Assembly: GCA_018713005.1 (NCBI GenBank)
Contig: DVFX01000051.1
Location: forward strand, 1-24,714
Direction of reading: 5' to 3'
Length of the DNA stretch: 24,714 nt
DNA from: Scatomorpha gallistercoris
Lineage (GTDB): Bacteria > Bacillota > Clostridia > Oscillospirales > Oscillospiraceae
A program made the translations under genes and the position numbers. The notes beneath the pieces are model-generated. The model was not told where the DNA came from, did no database searches, and saw only the letters and a program-made list of their open reading frames with translations. Shown piece after piece: positions 21,424 to 24,714 of the stretch (position 1 is its first letter; every line of letters begins with the position of its first letter).

Positions 21424-22551
21424 TTACAACAGCAGCGCCGCCTCGGCCGACAGGCAGAGCAGAAACGCGAGGTTCCAGAGCGTGAACTCCTTCAGGAAGC
21501 GTCCCTTGCCGTCGGGGTACTCGCGGGCAAAGAATTTGAAGGAAATGAGGCTGGCGAGCGAGGCTATAAGGGTACCCAGCCCGCCCAGGTTAACGCCGGT
21601 GAGCAGGGACGAAAAGTCGTCCGTAAAACCGGAGAGCAGTATGGCGGCGGGTACGTTGCTGATGAACTGGCTGGCCAGTATGCCGGTCAGCAGCTCATGG
21701 CCCTGAGTGAGCGAGCTGAGCGCGCCGCTCAGCGCCGGTATGCGCTTCAGGTTGCCTATGAACACGAAAAAGCACAGGAAGGTCAGGAGCAGGAAATAGT
21801 CCACCGAGAGGTACAGTCTGCGGTTTACAACGAATATCACCGCCGCGACACAAAGCAGGACGGGTACATAGGGCAGTATGCGGAAAACGACCAGCAGGCA
21901 GAGGACAAGAAGCAGGACATAGGGCAGGCAGCGGAGCGGGCATGACTGCTGCCGGGCGTCCGCGCGGGATAACGGCACGGCTGCGCAGAGGGGCTCGTTC
22001 CGGCTATACATCAGTGCGGCGAACAGCATAAGCAGAGAGAGCGCCGCATACGGCAGGGCGGATGCGGCAAAGCTGCCGGCGCTCATGCCGGAGACGGAAT
22101 AGAGATAGAGATTCTGCGGGTTCCCTATGGGCGTAGCCATGCTGCCCAGGTTTGCGGCTATGGTCTCCAGCACCACAAGCTTGAGTATCCGCTCCTCCCG
22201 GCCTATGAGCCTGAATACCAGAATGGTAAAGGGTACAAAGGTGAGCAGCGTCACGTCGTTGGTTATTACCATGCTCAGGAAGAAGCACAGCAGTACCATT
22301 GCCGCAGAGAGGGTCCTCACGCTGCCCGCCCTTCGTATCAGAGCCTCGCCGAGCAGGGTGAACACCCCGAGTGAACGGAAGCCAGCCACAACGATCATCA
22401 GGCAGAAGAGCAGAGAAAGCGTCCTGTAATCCGGATACGACAGATATCCCATATCCGGGCGCACGGCCAGGCATGACAGGGCCGCGAGCAGCAGCGAGGC
22501 GCAGAATACGGTTTCGTTCTTTATGAGCTTTTTTATTGCCGCCATATACAT
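21424..22551 (-). CDS. SLC13/ArsB-type ion permease
   Basis: A 375-residue, about 10-11 helix membrane protein of the ion-transporter superfamily (anion/Na+ symporters, ArsB-like, CitMHS). Two inverted halves each end with the superfamily's loop: VITNDVTLLTFVPF and, after GNPQNLYL in the first half, ISNVPAAILLSGF in the second. The substrate (dicarboxylate, sulfate, arsenite or another ion) cannot be told from the sequence. It lacks an arsR-type or other regulatory neighbour. The start is uncertain among GTG 22554, ATG 22551 and ATG 22545; no strong ribosome site is present. It is the last chromosomal gene before the integrative element. Confidence 0.8.
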   Translation of the reverse strand: MYMAAIKKLIKNETVFCASLLLAALSCLAVRPDMGYLSYPDYRTLSLLFCLMIVVAGFRSLGVFTLLGEALIRRAGSVRTLSAAMVLLCFFLSMVITNDVTLLTFVPFTILVFRLIGREERILKLVVLETIAANLGSMATPIGNPQNLYLYSVSGMSAGSFAASALPYAALSLLMLFAALMYSRNEPLCAAVPLSRADARQQSCPLRCLPYVLLLVLCLLVVFRILPYVPVLLCVAAVIFVVNRRLYLSVDYFLLLTFLCFFVFIGNLKRIPALSGALSSLTQGHELLTGILASQFISNVPAAILLSGFTDDFSSLLTGVNLGGLGTLIASLASLISFKFFAREYPDGKGRFLKEFTLWNLAFLLCLSAEAALLL

Positions 22552-22764
22552 CACCGTTTCTTTCTTTCCGGGACGATAATTCTAAACCCGGAGAGGTGAA
22601 AAATAAAGCGCTTGTTTCAGAATCGTCGCCTTGCCGGATACAGGGAGGCAAGAGGTCGGCGGATTTGTAACATATTGCGGCAAATGACCGGGCTTATATT
22701 TTGCCGGGGGTGGGTTTGAAATTGATTTCTATGAAATCAGATATGACTTTTTGATTATCTCTTT

Positions 22765-22839
22765 AGAAGTTCTTATATGCCGGTATAGCCTGTATTTATA
22801 GGCTTTCCCGGCATTTTTCATTATGGAAGAAGTTCTTAT
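22765..22839. repeat. 12-bp direct repeats near the element end, candidate Int arm sites
   Basis: AGAAGTTCTTAT occurs exactly at 22765-22776 and 22828-22839 (63 bp apart), between int and the presumed element end. Tn916 has direct repeats bound by the N-terminal domain of Int in the equivalent place. Confidence 0.55.
22778..22820 (+). terminator. Terminator inside the element end
   Basis: TGCCGG (22778-22783) pairs with CCGGCA (22808-22813) enclosing AGCCT/AGGCT, followed by TTTTTCATT on the plus strand. It would stop chromosomal transcription entering the element. Confidence 0.65.
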
Positions 22840-22909
22840 TTCTCCTTATATCCCCGTATGTTTTCGCGTCCAAAATTGGTAAATTAAATGGTAAAATCGC
22901 TATTTACTA

Positions 22910-24115
22910 TTATGCAATCAGGCGTTCCATTTCAGCGATAGCATTGTCCGGTGTAGCATGAGCATAATAGTTCAGCGTCATGTTGATATTGGAATGTCCC
23001 ATGATATACTGTAATGCTTTCGGGTTCATTCCGGCGTTTGCTAAGTTAGTGCAGAATGTATGGCGTAAGGTGTGTGGTGTCATTACTTTCGGTAATGGTT
23101 CCGCATGGCACTTGTTATACTTCTTTACAAGCCTACGGAACATACTCTGATAATCAGCCGCCACTTTCGGTAGACCTTTCTGGTTAAGGAACAGGAACCG
23201 GGAATACCCGCCGACAATAATCGGCGCTGCCTGTCTGCGCTTTTTCAGCACCCGCTCAAACGCTTCACATACCATTGTACACATAGGGACTTGCCGGACA
23301 CCGCTTTTTGTCTTTGGCGTGTCAACGTAGTAGCTGCCAGAGATTTTCAAAAGCTGGTGGTCTACATTGACTAACCTTGTGTCAAAGTTAATATCGGTAT
23401 CAGTCAGCCCGCAAAACTCTGAAATGCGAAGCCCTGTCTTTAACAAAATGATTATCTCGTCATAATACTTCTGGTAGACTTTATCATTCTGTACAAAGGA
23501 CAGGAAAGACGCTTCCTGCGTGGGGGATAAAGGTACCTTTGGCTCCGTATCATCTTCAAGGACTGTGCTTAACTGGAAGTTAAACGGGTTTTTGCGGATA
23601 CAATCGTCCTGTATGGCTGTGTAAAAGGCAGCTTTCAGCGAACGCTTGTGATTGTTGATAGTCTTGTAAGCATACCCATTTTCCTTCATGCGTAAAGCCC
23701 ATTCTTTCGCGTCAGACAGCTTTACTTTCTCAATCGGGCAGGCTCCCAATTCATCTTCCTTCAAAATCCGCATGAGCTGTCCCCGCCCCTGCTTTGTACC
23801 TTCCTTGACATTTGCCCTGTGCCGTATCTGTTTTGCGTAGAGTTGGCAGACGGTCATTTTTTTACCTATGGTATCAATGCCGTCAAAAATGTCTTTCTGG
23901 ATTTCTTCTTCCTTTTCCCGGAGCGAAATATCTTTCCGCTTTCCTGCCGGGATTTTATCGGTAGGTACTAACTTCCAAGAATAAACCGATTGTGGATTTC
24001 CAAAGGTGTCTATGTAGTTGTAAACATATCTTCCGTCTTTTCTCTGGCTCTCTCCTGTCCGTAATACACGGTTCTTATTATCGCGTCTTTTTTCCGACGT
24101 TGCTTTTCTTGCCAT
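22910..24115 (-). CDS. int: Tn916/Tn1549-family tyrosine integrase
   Basis: A 401-residue recombinase that excises and inserts the element with Xis. Residues about 7-70 are the arm-binding domain (SEKRRDNKNRVLRTGESQRK, YSWKLVPTDKIPAGKRKDIS). Residues 85-185 are the core-binding domain. Residues 200-401 are catalytic, with R230 (GLRISE), K268/K270 (TPKTKSG), H348 and R351 (HTLRH), H374 (MGHSN) and the nucleophile Y383 (NYYAHA). These correspond to R225, H344, R347, H370 and Y379 of Tn916 Int. It looks full length and active. The ATG at 24115 follows AAGGAG by about 10 nt; upstream in-frame starts are less likely. Confidence 0.96.
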   Translation of the reverse strand: MARKATSEKRRDNKNRVLRTGESQRKDGRYVYNYIDTFGNPQSVYSWKLVPTDKIPAGKRKDISLREKEEEIQKDIFDGIDTIGKKMTVCQLYAKQIRHRANVKEGTKQGRGQLMRILKEDELGACPIEKVKLSDAKEWALRMKENGYAYKTINNHKRSLKAAFYTAIQDDCIRKNPFNFQLSTVLEDDTEPKVPLSPTQEASFLSFVQNDKVYQKYYDEIIILLKTGLRISEFCGLTDTDINFDTRLVNVDHQLLKISGSYYVDTPKTKSGVRQVPMCTMVCEAFERVLKKRRQAAPIIVGGYSRFLFLNQKGLPKVAADYQSMFRRLVKKYNKCHAEPLPKVMTPHTLRHTFCTNLANAGMNPKALQYIMGHSNINMTLNYYAHATPDNAIAEMERLIA

Positions 24116-24193
24116 TCGCGTCATGCTCCTTTCCATGACGGAGAAAGCCTTGATATGTTAATACTATTGTACCACATTCAAGGCTTAATTTCA

Positions 24194-24397
24194 TCATATA
24201 GTGTCAAGGGTATCAATAATTTTTTCAAACTGCTTCCGCTTGATTTGAATACGGTTGCCGTTCATAATTACCCACCCGGCGGCGGGATTTTCCTCGGCTA
24301 ATTTACGCAGCTTGTTTTCCCCTATGCGGAAATATTTAGACGCTTCTTCAATGGTAAGAGTGTATTTTTCCCAGATAGGCACATCAGTATTATTCAA
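24194..24397 (-). CDS. xis: Tn916-family excisionase
   Basis: A 67-residue winged-helix DNA-bending protein that directs Int toward excision. The sequence is strongly Tn916-like: PIWEKYTLTIEEASKYFRIG, then NKLRKLAEEN, then MNGNRIQIKRKQFEK. Translation starts at TTG (24397), with a GGGGG-type ribosome site about 8 nt upstream, as is known for some members. It lies about 80 bases before int on the same strand. Confidence 0.94.
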   Translation of the reverse strand: MNNTDVPIWEKYTLTIEEASKYFRIGENKLRKLAEENPAAGWVIMNGNRIQIKRKQFEKIIDTLDTI

Positions 24398-24590
24398 AAC
24401 TGTAACCCCCTTTCAATGGTTGAAACAAATAAATAATCATTAAAAAAGGGGCTTTAATCGGACGGCTGTTAGCATAGCTCCACGGGACTTTCACCCCTCC
24501 GGCGGTCTGCCGAAGCTCTACCCGTTGCCTGCGACGCTTTGAACGCTCGGACTACGGCGGTAAAGGAGTATCATTATACCGACATATGGA
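24398..24590 (-). promoter_or_regulatory. Region upstream of xis
   Basis: No gene is supported. On the minus strand a TATAAT-like -10 lies at 24573-24578 without a good -35. Hairpin CGGC/GCCG flanks AGACC (about 24518-24531), and a GGGGTGAAAGTCCC segment follows. Confidence 0.35.
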
Positions 24591-24714
24591 TTATGGCGGC
24601 AGAGTTGCTACGTCTGCTTTGGAACGCTGATATTTCCCGCTCGGTTTGTCCCTCCTTTCGTCGTCGCGTATCAGCCCAACGGCTCCCCATATATCGAATG
24701 TATCCGATTTGCCC
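24591..24714 (-). CDS. C-terminal end of an unidentified element ORF (partial)
   Basis: On the minus strand an open frame enters from the window edge and codes for 40 residues, including DTFDIWGAVGLIRDDERRDKP and the end ADVATLPP, before TAA. The hydrophilic, acidic-basic pattern could be real coding sequence of the ICE, but I do not recognise it and it is too short to be sure. Confidence 0.3.
   Translation of the reverse strand, partial: GKSDTFDIWGAVGLIRDDERRDKPSGKYQRSKADVATLPP

Larger units (their letters stand above)
22552..22909. other. Junction region between the chromosome and the integrative element
   Basis: No gene. The first ~150 bases resemble the GC-rich host. From about 22710 the DNA becomes AT-rich, so the element end probably lies within about 22660-22760. 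Small palindromes are CTTGCC/GGCAAG (22630-22652) and GATTTC/GAAATC (22724-22738). The exact boundary cannot be fixed without the empty site. Confidence 0.5.
22710..24714 (-). mobile_element. Terminal part of a Tn916/Tn1549-family integrative conjugative element
   Basis: Int and Xis of the Tn916 class are side by side and the composition is lower in GC than the rest of the window. In this family int-xis sits at one end of the element, so the remainder lies beyond base 24714. The start coordinate is approximate. Confidence 0.85.

Noticed and set aside
22552..22651. A coding frame extending upstream from the permease (minus frame from 22651)
   Set aside because: It is in a different frame from the permease and has no ribosome site or protein-like pattern.
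24490..24530. Part of a group II intron, from the GGTGAAAGTCC-like string
   Set aside because: No intron 5' start, domain V or reverse-transcriptase frame is visible in the window.
1..24714. CRISPR array or cas genes
   Set aside because: I found no regularly spaced repeats of the right size and no Cas-like proteins.

Overview
The window looks like part of the chromosome of a spore-forming, GC-rich member of the Clostridia (Oscillospiraceae-like; this is inference). The evidence is a SpoIVB sporulation protease, an S-layer-homology surface protein, a CBS-containing family II pyrophosphatase, FeoB with its small Cys-rich partner, a KtrAB-type potassium system, Shine-Dalgarno sites of the AGGAGG type, and strongly GC-biased third codon positions. 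The last ~2 kb is clearly lower in GC and carries the int/xis end of a Tn916/Tn1549-family integrative conjugative element.

Layout. 1-1.0 kb: 3' end of feoB plus a Cys-rich membrane protein, closed by a strong terminator. 1.0-1.7 kb: remnant of an integrated element (a small ORF and the N-terminal third of a tyrosine integrase) next to tRNA-Arg(ACG). 1.8-6.0 kb, minus strand: a membrane-anchored XRE regulator, a CDF transporter with an Mn-type NDDD site, a small unknown protein, an Mrp/ApbC Fe-S carrier ATPase with its own good promoter, and an M14 peptidase with PG-binding and LysM-like domains. 6.1-9.6 kb, plus strand: spoIVB, then a long leader with a terminator-like hairpin, then the SLH protein. 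10.0-11.7 kb: the pyrophosphatase. 11.7-12.2 kb: a decayed IS30-family copy. 12.2-17.1 kb, minus strand: a D-2-hydroxyacid dehydrogenase, a VanZ-family protein, KtrA, KtrB and a B3/B4-domain protein. 17.2-21.0 kb, minus strand: an overlapping ymdB - yhaO/sbcD-like - yhaN/sbcC-like operon. 21.2-22.6 kb: a small YtxH-like protein and an SLC13/ArsB-type permease. 22.7 kb to the end: the ICE terminus with Int, Xis and the edge of another ORF.

The most unusual feature is between the ktrB start codon and its extended -10 promoter. The DNA at 16083-16264 folds on paper into a hairpin followed by two consecutive cloverleaf-like arrays. Each array has an outer stem enclosing three abutting hairpins. 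The two arrays share topology but not sequence. A related palindrome (TTTTGC-3 nt-GCAAAA) lies in the leader of the ymdB operon. I recognise no known riboswitch here.

The genes do not form one obvious new multi-protein system. Most are housekeeping genes (iron and potassium transport, Mn export, Fe-S assembly, sporulation, DNA repair) interrupted by three mobile-element traces. Functions are assigned from motifs read by eye; no database search was run.
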